This document shows positions 21,940-32,298 of a stretch of DNA of 64,000 nucleotides, piece after piece. The position numbers and the translations under genes are program-made. This stretch comes from Eucalyptus grandis. Lineage: Eukaryota; Streptophyta; Magnoliopsida; Myrtales; Myrtaceae. Below the pieces are notes generated by a model that was given only the letters and a program-made list of their open reading frames with translations, was not told the origin of the DNA and did not search any database. The DNA is taken from assembly GCF_016545825.1 (NCBI RefSeq), contig NC_052620.1, positions 14,632,001-14,696,000 on the forward strand, read 5' to 3'. The first letter of the stretch is position 1. Every line of letters starts with the position of its first letter.

Positions 21940-23230
21940 ATGGATCCACTGATGGGAGCCTTGTATCCTTCTGATGGGTTCCAATCGGACGATCAGTCAA
22001 TATCTGCTGTTGTAGATCGTTTAGTTTCTAGACCAACTTTTCAAAGCGCACCCAACAGATGTGGAGACATGCATCATTTGGTTGATGTTGCCCCATTTTC
22101 AAATGATTGTCATGATACACTGGATACCAAAGAGACTGAATTCTCTGATGCAGTCTTCGAATACATAAGTCGAATACTCATGGAAGAAGACAGAAGAGAA
22201 GACTTGCATGCTTCAAGAGTCTTTGGATCTATTGTCAGCTGAAAAGTCCTTTTATGAGGTCCTCGGCAAAAAGTACCCGCCTTCACCTGAGCCAAGTCGC
22301 ACCAATTGCATCACCTACAATGACAAAGACTCAAATGACAGTCTCTTAGACGGCACTAGATATACTAGCACTATCGGCAGTAGGAAAACCGGATACTATG
22401 CCAATGTTGGTCGGGTTGAAAATCCAGGCAATTATGGTACAATGAGTTTTGAAAGAGATATTAGTCCAGCGGCGTTTCAACCTAATCAAGGGGGTAATGC
22501 AGAGAGGCTTGACTTGTGTAGTGAGAGCCGAATAGTACGGCAGTTTAGGATGGGGGTTGAGGAATCCAGCAAGTTTCTTCCTAATCAAGCAACTACCGAA
22601 CTTTTATATCAGGAACCACACGGAAAGATTGACAAAGTGGACGGCCTCGGTGCATTGAAGAGAAAAGAGAGTCTCTATAGGGAGGAAGGAAACATTGAAG
22701 AGAGAAGTAGTAAGCAGGCTTTTGTTCATGAAGAATCCGTACTTCGCTCGGATGCTTTTGACGTCATTCTACTTAACATCCAAGGGGAGGGCGTGGCGCA
22801 TCTTATGAATCTCCGTGCATCGTTGAAGCACAGAGTGAATGAAATCGCACATAAGATCGAAGAGCCCAAAGGTGGCAGAGGTCACGGCAAGAAGAAAAGA
22901 GAGAAAGTGGAGGTAGTCGATGTGAGGACGCTCCTCATCCAATGTGCACAAGCTGTGGCATCAAATGATCATAGGAGCGCAAATGCTCTGCTGAATGAGA
23001 TCAGGAAACACGCCTCGCCTTTAGGCAATGGGACCCAGAGACTCGCTCACTACTTTGCTAATGGTCTTGAGGCGCGGTTGGCTGGCACAGGCAGCCAGAT
23101 ATATAGAGGCCTCGTCGATAGGAAAACAACAGCAGCTGATAGATATGCTGAATGCTTACCACCTGTATATTGCAGCTTGTCCATTCCAAAGATATTCTAA
23201 TATCGTCTCAAGCAGGATGGTAATTGATAC
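21940..23230 (+). pseudogene. GRAS gene 2 pseudogene, 5' half
   Basis: This aligns with genes 1 and 3 from MDPLMGALYPSDGF through the start of the GRAS domain. A 2-bp deletion near 22190 shifts the frame inside the MEED motif. A 4-bp insertion (AGAT) near 23139 shifts it again just before LNAYHLYIAACPFQRY. The copia insertion follows at GATAC (23226-23230). No full protein can be made, although two long pieces of frame (21940-22242 and 22208-23200) remain. Confidence 0.9.
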
Positions 23231-23760
23231 TGTTGAATTGTTGATCCAATTTCTAGGAACTTCATGAAAGATTTGAGCTAGAAAAGTCAAGAAAAATCCT
23301 TTAGAAAATCTAGCTTAGATGGCAAAAGAAAAGTGTCAAATGTAGAAATCTCCATTTTTTGCTTTTCCATTATAATTCATATCACTTATATAAATATGTT
23401 TTACTTCTTTCATGAACAATGAATACTTTCTACTGAACGTGCTATGAATGGGGTAAGGAACTGGCCTAATGGGAATCAAGGGGTGGGCCAGTAATTAGGA
23501 ATAGGGAAGTTGTTGGGGCTAATGTGAAGAATAGATAAACAACAATGTAGAATTTCCTAGAAGAAGCCTAAGTGGACAACATTCCACATAAATCTAGAAT
23601 GTTGTATTTAGTCTCTATAAATAAGAAAGAGGGGGGAGCGTAGCAAACCAACAAATGTAAGCAAGCTCCTTCCCTTTCCTTTGTACTATAATCAACAATA
23701 AAAAAGTTCTTTCTTGTTCCCTTGTACTCTCTTCTAACACTCCCTGTTCCGCAAACACCA
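23231..23760 (+). repeat. 5' LTR of copia-C
   Basis: It starts TGTTGAATTGTTGATCC and ends at CGCAAACACCA. Three terminal bases present in the 3' LTR (ACA) are missing here. A TATA-like CTATAAATAAG lies near 23617. Confidence 0.9.
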
Positions 23761-23775
23761 AGTGGTGTCAAAGCC
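23761..23775 (+). promoter_or_regulatory. Primer-binding site of copia-C (mutated)
   Basis: AGTGGTGTCAAAGCC corresponds to AGTGGTATCAGAGCC with two changes, so pairing with initiator tRNA-Met is weakened. Confidence 0.8.
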
Positions 23776-23943
23776 ACGTCTTTGGATGAAGTTTTGGGCG
23801 TTTGTTCTCACCATCCTTAACTAAAAGGCCAGAGCCCAAGCGAGAGTCAAAGCCAGAATCAAAGCTGGAGCCAAAGCCAGAGCCAGAGCCTACGAGAGCC
23901 AGAGCCAGAGCCCGAGCTAACAACTACAACTAAGAACATTTTG

Positions 23944-24860
23944 ATGGCCCAAGACTTATGGGACATCATGGAGAAAGGTTGCGGGACTCCGCATGAAGAT
24001 GCAAGTGTTTCAAAGGATCAACTACAAAAGGATGCAAGGGCATTATACTTTATCCAGCAAGCACTCTCAGAAACCATATTTCCAAGAATAATTGGAGCAA
24101 GGACTGCAAAAGGGGCTTGGGAAATACTACAAGAAGAGTTTCAAGTATCGGAAAAGCTACGCACTATTCGGCTTCAAACTCTGAGAAGAGATTTTGAGAA
24201 TTCTAAAATGAAAAATTATGAAACCGTACAAGAATATTGTGGAAAATTAAAGGAACTAGTTAATCAAATGAGAGCCTATGGAGATGGGATAACTAATCAA
24301 AGGGTTGTTGAGAAAATATTGGTATTACTTACCAAAAAATACAACTCCATAATTACAACTATAGAAGGAACTAAGGACTTGACGACCCTATCAATGAGTG
24401 AATTAGTTGGCTCTCTAGAAGCACATGAGAAAAGATTAATGGCACAAGATGAAGATTCAGTTGAAAATGCCTTTCAGTCTAAAGTAAATATACGATCTCA
24501 TCAATCTAAAAATGGTGGAAGGAGCTCATGGAAAGATAAAAAAGGAGGAGAAACTAACCTTTACCAAAAAATAAAAAGGAGGAGAAACTATACAAAAGAA
24601 AAATTATCCACCTTGTGGTATTTGCAAGAAAACAAATCATTTGGAGAATGATTGTTGGTTTAAAAATTAAAAAACAATATCGATTTTGTAAAAGATATGG
24701 CCACGTCGAAAAAGATTGTCGCTCAAAAACAAATAATCGAGCAAACTATGTAGAAAAAAAGAAAGTGAAGAGAATACATTCTACGCAGGCCAAGTGGCAA
24801 ATGATAATAAAAATGAAACATGGTGCATTGATAGTGGGTGTAGGAATTACATGACGGGGA
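23944..24860 (+). pseudogene. copia-C gag
   Basis: ATG 23944 opens a UBN2-type copia gag: MAQDLWDIMEKG, then LYFIQQALSETIFPRI, AKGAWEILQEEF and LRTIRLQTLRRDFE. The frame runs to 24651, then shifts. Two cysteine/histidine knuckles follow (GICKKTNHLENDC in one frame near 24620-24660 and CKRYGHVEKDC near 24688-24720). The original start may be farther left. Upstream (23825-23925) is a six-base repeat region built on CCAGAG. Confidence 0.8.
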
Positions 24861-27824
24861 TGAATCTATATTTACTGATATTGATAAGTCGGTGAAATCC
24901 CAAGTAAAGTTGAGCAATGGTGCATTAGTAGATGTCAAAGGAAAAGGCACCATTACCGTAGAAACAAATAAAGGCCCAAAATATATACATAATGTATATC
25001 TAGTCCCTCATCTTGCACAAAATCTCTTGAGTGTGGGCCAAATGGTACAAAGTGGGTATTCTCTATATTTTAATAGAGATGTCTGCATTATCTATGATAA
25101 ATACAAAAATGTCATTGCCTCTGTTAAGATGAAAAATAACAATTTTCCTATTCGATGGAAATATGTCAAAGATATGGTCATGAAAGCTCAACTTGATAAT
25201 TCATGACTATGGCATCAAAGATTTGGCCACTTCAACTTTACTGGGCTAAAAATTCTCCATCAGAAAAATATGATGAGAGATTTTCTAGCTATTACAGAAA
25301 TTTCAGATGTTTGTGAAAGCTGTCTTCTTGGAAAACAACAGAGACAATCATTCCTATCTAGAGGTGCATGGAGAGCTAAGAAGCCATTGGAACTTGTCCA
25401 CACGGACGTGTGTGGTCCGATGAGGACACCTACACCTAGTCAAAAAAAATATTTCATCATATTCATTAACGATTACACAAGAATGACGTGGGTATACTTT
25501 CTTCGAGAAAGATTAGAGGTTTTCTCTATCTTCAGAAAATTCAAGAGCCACGTCAAGAATCAAAGTGGCCAAAGAATCAAAGTCCTAAGGAGGGATAGAG
25601 GCACAAAATAAAATTCAAAGGAGTTTAATAAATTATGTGAAGATGAAGGAGTCCATCATCAACTGACTGTTGGCTATGCTTCAGAGCAAAATGGAGTAGC
25701 AAAAAGGAAGAATAGAACCGTTATGGAGATGGCGAGGTCCATGCTAAAGGAGAAAGTCATTCCCAACACTTTTTGGGCAGAAGCAATTTATACTACAATA
25801 TACCTGTTAAACAGGTGTCCAACTAAAGCAGTCCAAAATAAAACACCAGTCAAAGCATGGAGTGGACAGAAGCCTTCAGCAAAGCATCTCAAGGTATTTG
25901 GATGCATATGATACATCCACATCCCTGCTCAAAAAAGGAGTAAGCTAGATGAAAAGACATAAAAGGGAATATTCCTTGGCTACAGTGACCAATCAAAAGG
26001 CTATTAGATTTACAATCTAAGAACCAATAAGCTTATGATTAGTCGAGACGTCGAGTTCGACGAGAATGCTGCCTGGAATTGGGAGGACGAAAAGATCGAG
26101 AAGAAGTACATCACCTTTGCCAAACATACCACCTGCTCAAGAGGAGTCAACATCACAAGAAGAAGAAGTACCGGATTCCACCACTCATGACATAACTCCA
26201 CCAAGCTCTCCAAGAGTGACGCAAGAAGATTATACTCCAAAGTCTCCAATACTAAGGGTAAAAGCCCTTAGAAGAATTTACGACACATGCAACTTTGCTA
26301 TTTTGGAACCAGAAAACTACGAACAAGCATTCAAAGATGAAGTCTGGATAAAAGCCATGGAGGAAGAGATCAAGATGATTGAGAAAAATGAAACTTGGGA
26401 GCTTGTCGATCGACCCGAAGACGAAGAGATCATTGGCGTCAAGTGGGTTTACAAGACGAAGCTCAATGTGAATGGATCAATCCAAAAGCATAAAGCATGG
26501 TTTGTGGCAAAAGGATACTTGCAACAACCAGGTATCGACTATACCGAAACTTTTGCCCCCGTTGCTCGTCTCGATACTATTCGAGCACTCATAGCCCTAG
26601 CAGCACAAAAAGAATGGAAGATCTATCAACTAGATGTGAAGTCAGCATTTTTAAATGGATATCTTCAAGAAGAAATATACATAGAACAACCGCAAGGCTT
26701 TATCCTCGAAGGCCAAGAAGAAAAAGTTCTCAAACTCAAGAAAGCCTTGTATGGGTTAAAGCAAGCACCAAGAGCGTGGTATAGTAGAATCGATGAGTAC
26801 TTCATTAAGCAAGGATTCAGGAGGAGTATGAGTGAGCCGACACTCTACATCAAGACCCAAGGTAAGTCCGACACTCTCATTGTCTCTCTATATGTAGATG
26901 ATCTCATATATATAGAAAACAATGAGACAATGATCCAAGAATTCAAAAAAGAAATTATGAAGACATTTGAGATGACGGACTTGGGCTTGATGCACTACTT
27001 CCTTGGCATCGAGATTGACCAAAACGAAGGAGTGTTTATCTCGCAGAAGAAATATACTGAGAACCTCTTGAATAAAATTCAAGATGAACTATTGCAAAGC
27101 AATTTCAACTCCACTCATGACAAATGAGAAACTATTGAAAGATGGAGCAGAAAAAGCTAATGCCTCCCTCTACATAAGTCTTATTGGCAGTCTGCTATAT
27201 CTCACTACTACACAACCGGATATTATGTATGCAACAAGTCTACTATCACGATTCATGCAAAGTCCAAGTCAAATTCACTTTGAAGCTGTCAAGAGAATTC
27301 TTAGATATTTACGAGGAATTATAGATTATGGCATTCGGTATCGCCCAAGTGCAGATGCCAAGCTCATTGGCTACACTAATAGCAATTGGGCAGGTTCAGC
27401 TTATGATAGGGGAAGTACTACTGGCTATGCCTTTACACTGGGCTCCGGAATATTCTCATGGGCATCTAAAAAACAAGACTCAATGGCACAGTTTACTGCA
27501 GAAGCTGAATATATCGCAGCTGCTACGACCGCCAATTAATCAATATGGCTTCGAAGAATTCTAGAAGACATTGGAGAAGCACAGATGGAATCGACTCCGA
27601 TACTTTGCGACAATAAGTCCGCAATCGCTATATCAAAGAATCCAATATTCCATGGAAGAACCAAACATATCAACATCAAATATCACTTCATACGAGAGGT
27701 GCAAAATAACAAAGAGATCGAGCTGAAATATTGCAAAACTGAGGATCAAATAGCGGACATATTCACTAAAGCATTATCACAAGCCAAGTTCGAGACATTG
27801 TGGAAGATGCTTGGAGTAACATAA
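24820..27824 (+). pseudogene. copia-C pol (PR-IN-RT-RNase H)
   Basis: The order is protease with WCIDSGC (near 24820), GAG-pre-integrase LWHQRFGHFN (near 25206), integrase HTDVCGPM and FINDYTRMTWVYF (25398-25500) and QNGVAKRKNRT (25690). RT (26280-27110) has KWVYKTKLNVNGSIQKHKA, QLDVKSAFLNGYLQEEIY, the catalytic YVDDLIY (26893) and GLMHYFLGIE. RNase H (27130-27824) includes DSMAQFTAEAEYIAA and ADIFTKAL. Stops occur at 25204, 25609, 25909 and near 25962 and 26006; a frameshift near 27100 separates RT and RNase H. It is more complete than the other copia copies but not coding. Confidence 0.9.
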
Positions 27825-27842
27825 AATTGGATCAAGGAGGAG

Positions 27843-28218
27843 TGTTGAATTGTTGATCCAATTTCTAGAAACTTCATGAAAGATTTGAGTTAGAAAAGTC
27901 AAGAAAAATTCTTAAGAAAATCTAGTTAGGCGGCAAAAGAAAAGTGTCAGAAATCTCTATAAGAAGAATGGATAAACAACAATCTAGAATTTCTTAGAAG
28001 AAGCCTAAGTGGACAACATTCCACATAAATTTAGAATGTTGTATTTAGTCCCTATAAATAAGAAAGGGGGGAGCATAGCAAATCAACAAATGTAAGCAAG
28101 CTCCATCCATTCCTTTTGTACTATAATCAATAATAAAAAAGTTCTTTCTTGTTCCCTTTACTCTCTTCTAACACTCTCTTGCATACACAATTAACACACG
28201 CTTTCGCAAACACCAACA
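27843..28218 (+). repeat. 3' LTR of copia-C (internally deleted)
   Basis: This 376-bp LTR starts TGTTGAATTGTTGATCC, ends CACCAACA, and is preceded by the purine tract AAGGAGGAG. It lacks an internal block present in the 5' LTR and has about 25 bp near its end (CTTGCATACACAATTAACAC) that the 5' LTR lacks. Confidence 0.9.
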
Positions 28219-29039
28219 GATACAGTGGCGGATAAGATGAGAATTCACATCATCGATTCAGCATTCTTTATGGATTCCGATGGCCCACTCTGATTCAGCG
28301 CCTTTCCCAGAGACCTTGTCCACCGAAGCTCCGGATCACCGGTATAGACCTGCCTCAACCCGGATTCAGGCCCGCACAAAGAATCAAGGAAACGGGTCAG
28401 CGCTTGGCAAATTACGCTGAAAGTTTCAACGTGCCGTTTGAGTACAACGCCATTGCGAAGAGGTGGGAGTTCATAGAACTAGAGGAACTCAAGATCGATA
28501 GGGACGAAGTGACTATAGTCAACTGCATGTTCAGGTTCGAGAACTTGTTCGACGAGACCATCGCGGAAGAAAGTCCGCGAGACATTGTCCTCAACCTGAT
28601 AAGAAGAGCCCAGCCGGATCTCTTCATTAACGGTGTTATCAACGGGAACTACAATGCCTCATTCTTTGTCACTCGGTTTCGGGAGGCTTTGCATCACTTT
28701 CCTTCTTTATTCGACATGCTTGACACTATAATACCCTGCGAAAACCAGGAGAGGATGCTGATCGAGAAGGTTACGTTGGAAAGGGAGGCGTTGAATACGA
28801 TAGCCTGTGAGGGATGGGAGAGAGTGGAGAGACCGGAGTCGTACAAGCAGTGGCAATTACGCAACATGAGGGCCGGGTTTGTGCAGGTGCCCTTAAGCAG
28901 GAGGCTAGCGCAGTTCGTATTCAACAAGATCGCTTCGCGCTACCACAAAGATTTCGTCGTAGATGAAGTCGGCAAGTGGCTGTTGATAGGATGGAAGGGA
29001 CGGTTTCTATACGCCTTTTCTACTTGGAAACCGGCATAG
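28219..29039 (+). pseudogene. GRAS gene 2 pseudogene, 3' half
   Basis: It resumes at the second GATAC copy with DTVADKMRIHIID. A 1-bp deletion near 28256 breaks the VHIID motif (HIID then a shifted frame). From 28404 the frame is open to TAG 29037-29039, preserving PFYRE and SAW sequence very close to gene 1. With the two frameshifts in the 5' half this gene is dead. Confidence 0.9.
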
Positions 29040-31021
29040 AGAATCGGTATGTGCGCATGGTTGAAGGAGTAAAAATGAGGCCGTCACTAACAGCACCTGT
29101 CAAAAATCATAAGATGACCGGGGATGTCGGAATCCCCTCATCATTCTCCTCAACATGTTTATACTTGGGTTTTTACCCAGGTATGAGCTTTGCCAATGTT
29201 GTGATTGGCTTGATTGCATTGTCTGAATGGTTGAATTGATGAAACCGACACCCATCGGTAGTGACTGGAGGCGACCAGAAGAGGCGGCGACCAAATGGAG
29301 CCAAGGTGGTTTTAGGCCAATGTCCGAGCCAGCCCTAACGCTTGTAATATTTTAGCTGGATTAATTCCAGTTAGCCTAGTTTAGACGTCGGTAGCCTAAT
29401 TAGCATATGCTTTGTTAAATAAAATCAATTGGACTTAGCCTCACATTCAAATAAAAGATTAGAATTGTCTAGCTTAGATTTCACCTTATTCAATTGATTA
29501 GGATTAAGCTTGCCTAAGTTCAAATAGCAAGATTATAAGGGTTCATGTCTTGAGGCTCAATAATAGAGCTTTGTATAACTCTTTACCCAACAAGTTGTGG
29601 GTTGTTTGCAGTTCTCGCACCTAGGTGGATGCATTTCAATTACTTGGGTGTTTACTTACCGTACCTTCATTTCAATATATCGATTGCCAATTTCCCTTTC
29701 TAGAATAGGATAATATTATATTAGAATTTTAATGAACTTCCTACAAAAACATTTGTACAGTCACTATGTGACTAATGGGATTATAAATTGTAATCAAGAG
29801 TAATTTGTCGCTTAGATTACACACTGTTAAGTTAGGTACCTAAAGGGTTCTAATGGAAACATTAGCATGAGCAAGTCCCCATCACTAGAATTCTTTAGTT
29901 GAGTAAAAATTGAGACCCCTACATCTCAATTGGGTTCTAACCGACCCCCAATGATAACTAGTAGCAACTCCTAAAAATATTTTAAGTGGTTAAAGAACTT
30001 TAAAATGAATCTCACTTCATGTGAGGTATAGCCTTGGGAGAGCACACGCTCTTAATATTGTTGTATCATTTTGCCGTGTTATCATTTGGTCAGCCATTTG
30101 AGACCGTCACTTGTATGTACCATTCTGACCATCTTGTGAGCAAATACCTCTAAACCTATTTGCCGAGAGTGGCCCCTCAAGGGGTAGGTCGCAAGAGTCT
30201 CCGCTCTCACAACTTGTACATATTTCGACCTCAAAAAACCTTCGACTGGCCTAAATAATTGTGGAGTTGCTTGATTTTTCATTTGGTATATTGTGTTCTT
30301 ACCTTGATTGAGCATGACTGCAATAGGTAATGGGAATTTTGTTAGAAGATTTTGCTATTTTTGAGAGATTTACCATAGATGTAGATAGCAAGAGTTAATA
30401 AAAGTTACAACGGGGTCCTAAATATTGCACCTTATGTTATGGTCCTGTGATTCTGGATCAACTTTTTTAGACATAACATATTGTCTTTGAGTTCATTTTG
30501 GCAGGTCCATTCACATGGAGAGAACGAGAAATAAACGACAGATTTTGAAGCGATCCTTTCCTCCCATCTGGTGCAAAATCAGTCTTTACCTTGCTCCTCT
30601 TTTCCAGTTCTGCAGCCAATGAAAGAGCGTATGGAGTGAAATATATTTGGAGATTGACCGGGTGGGGGGAACTTTTTTATTTTGAAATTGATACCCGCAA
30701 TGAGGATGCCCTATCCATTATAATATTAGTAATCGCTGCAGACCAGACTTCGAAAATAAAACAATAACTTTGTTCATGTGCTTTTCTTTCCAAAGTATGT
30801 ATGTACGAATCAACACACATAATATTTTAGTGCGACAGATTTTATTACATTTTAAATTTCCCACGCTTGACAGGGTGGTAAGCATGTGAAGAAAATTTAT
30901 GGTCTTTAAATAACTTTCGGTGGGTAGTGGCAGTAATTGCTGCCGTTCTTCAGGCGCACGAAGACTGGGCTTGGCTTCTGCTGCCTCATATTTCTCTCTT
31001 CAGAACCGGGATATCCTTCAG
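29040..31021 (+). repeat. Array spacer and 5' region of gene 3
   Basis: This is the most complete spacer in the array, with neither of the MITEs found in the other two, and so it shows their empty sites. It matches 17764-18473/18994-19257 and 8662-9015/10078-11371. A TATA-like TTTAAATAAC lies near 30905 and the first 5'UTR exon ends at CAG (31021). Confidence 0.8.
29161..29184 (+). other. 3'UTR hairpin after gene 2, TTTT loop
   Basis: ATACTTGGGT and ACCCAGGTAT flank a TTTT loop. The stem has one G-T pair compared with gene 1, and the loop is the complement of gene 1's AAAA. Confidence 0.8.
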
Positions 31022-31444
31022 GTATGCTTTCGATCTTCCTGTCAAAACTAGATGCAAACAAAATTATTAGCAGAGATTAGGTGGATTGAAGTCATCTACT
31101 ATCATAGAGGACATGTGAGTTTGAAAATCTTTGTGGATACGGTAGAAGGGGATCTGCAGATTATGATCGGTTTGGTTACTTGACCTACTGTCACTGACAA
31201 CAACGATCGGCATAAAGAAACCGTCGCCTTTTCAAACATTACTGGAAAATACCAGAACTTCTGTGGATTGATTCTTTTAGGGTTTGGGTTGGCAATCGGA
31301 GTCTGAGGTTACAATAGGATAGTCATCTAGCCGAGAATTTTTTTTTCTTTTTCCAGATGGGAGCAACGAAACCATCAACTTTGGGCTAAGATAACCGGTC
31401 TATTGCAGCGAAGCTGGTATTTTCTTGCTCTATTACCGTCGGAG
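31022..31444 (+). other. 5'UTR intron of gene 3, acceptor altered
   Basis: The donor CAG|GTATGC is kept at 31021/31022. The acceptor that reads GTCAG in genes 1 and 2 is GTCGG here (about 31438-31442), so splicing would have to use the next AG (31443-31444) or another site. Confidence 0.5.
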
Positions 31445-31458
31445 TGAGTGAGAACACA

Positions 31459-31605
31459 ATGATGGATCCACTGATGGGAGCCTTGTGTTCTTCTAGTGGG
31501 TTCCAATCGGACGATCAGTCAATATCTACTGTTGCAGATCGTTGTTTAGTTTCTAGACCAACTTTTCAAAGTGCACCCAACAGATGTGGAGAGATGCATT
31601 ATTTG
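31459..31605 (+). CDS. SCARECROW-like GRAS regulator, gene 3, first coding part
   Basis: It encodes the first 49 residues, from MMDPLMGALC to GEMHYL, equivalent to the start of gene 1. The frame is intact up to the LTR insertion at target GGTTA (31605-31609). Ending at 31605 assumes the solo LTR is removed as an intron with GT at 31606-31607; the junction falls exactly between codons. If the LTR is not spliced, translation stops at a TAA a few codons into the LTR. Confidence 0.65.
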
Positions 31606-31609
31606 GTTA

Positions 31610-32297
31610 TGTTGTAACTTTGTTTGTAAAACAAACTAAGTGTATTTTTCCTTGTCCTATATAGGAAAAGTGGAAGAAAGTGGGCCAATTAATAAGTTTG
31701 CGGTTTCTTTAGCGTACCTAAAGAAATGATTGGGTGTGGGGTAGATCTCACCATACCCGCGTGCGGGTGCGCACTTAGCACAAATGCGTGTGGTTTAATT
31801 AGCATTGACCACTTTGCTATTTTATTTTTTATTTTTTACGGTTATCTTATTAACTTAAATCAATTCAATAGCAACCTTTCTTGGAAGGTTGCATTTTTCA
31901 TGTTTTCAATTTCTTCCAAATAGACGCTTTTGTTCATCTAGGTAATTTTTGAAAGGATACATTTGTTCACTTTGCAATTTTTCACAAAAAGTTGCCTACA
32001 TTTTTAAGTATATATACATGTCAGTTTTCCATAAGAGTGTGCAATCATTTTTATGTTTTCGAGTCTTCTTTCTAAAAAACTACAGCTATTTTTTCAATTG
32101 TTTCCTATAAATATACTTGAGAAATATTAGAATTACTATCTAGTACTTTGTTGTATCTTGGAGGATATTTGCCGATGACCATTAGCATGGCAAATAAATT
32201 TTAAAAGAAAATAATATCACGCCTCAAAGTCCGACTTGATTACTCTAAATATCCGACTTTATTGTTCTATCAAATTCGAAGCCATATTTTCCCAACA
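31610..32297 (+). mobile_element. Solo LTR inside GRAS gene 3
   Basis: This 688-bp sequence begins TGTTGTAACTTTG and ends TTTCCCAACA. It is flanked by GGTTA at 31605-31609 and 32298-32302. No retroelement interior or second LTR is present, so it is a solo LTR left by LTR-LTR recombination. Comparison with genes 1 and 2 confirms the empty site. An AATAAA lies near 32192. It is not similar to the other LTRs in this window. Confidence 0.92.
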
Positions 32298-32298
32298 G

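Larger units (their letters stand above)
23231..28218 (+). mobile_element. Ty1/copia element inside GRAS gene 2 (copia-C)
   Basis: LTRs at 23231-23760 and 27843-28218 enclose a 4.1-kb interior with gag, protease, integrase, RT and RNase H in copia order. The target GATAC is duplicated (23226-23230 and 28219-28223), and the joined flanks restore the GRAS frame around VIDTVADKM. The interior carries stops and frameshifts. The 3' LTR has lost about 170-190 bp that the 5' LTR retains (about 23340-23530). The insert is in sense orientation to the gene. Confidence 0.95.

Noticed and set aside
23825..23930. CRISPR-like array
   Set aside because: The repeats are 6-12 bp low-complexity units without spacers, in a plant genome.
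23226..28223. Copia-C in gene 2 as a possible intron
   Set aside because: Its target GATAC has no GT, so no GT-AG pair removes the element exactly; the gene is also frameshifted elsewhere.
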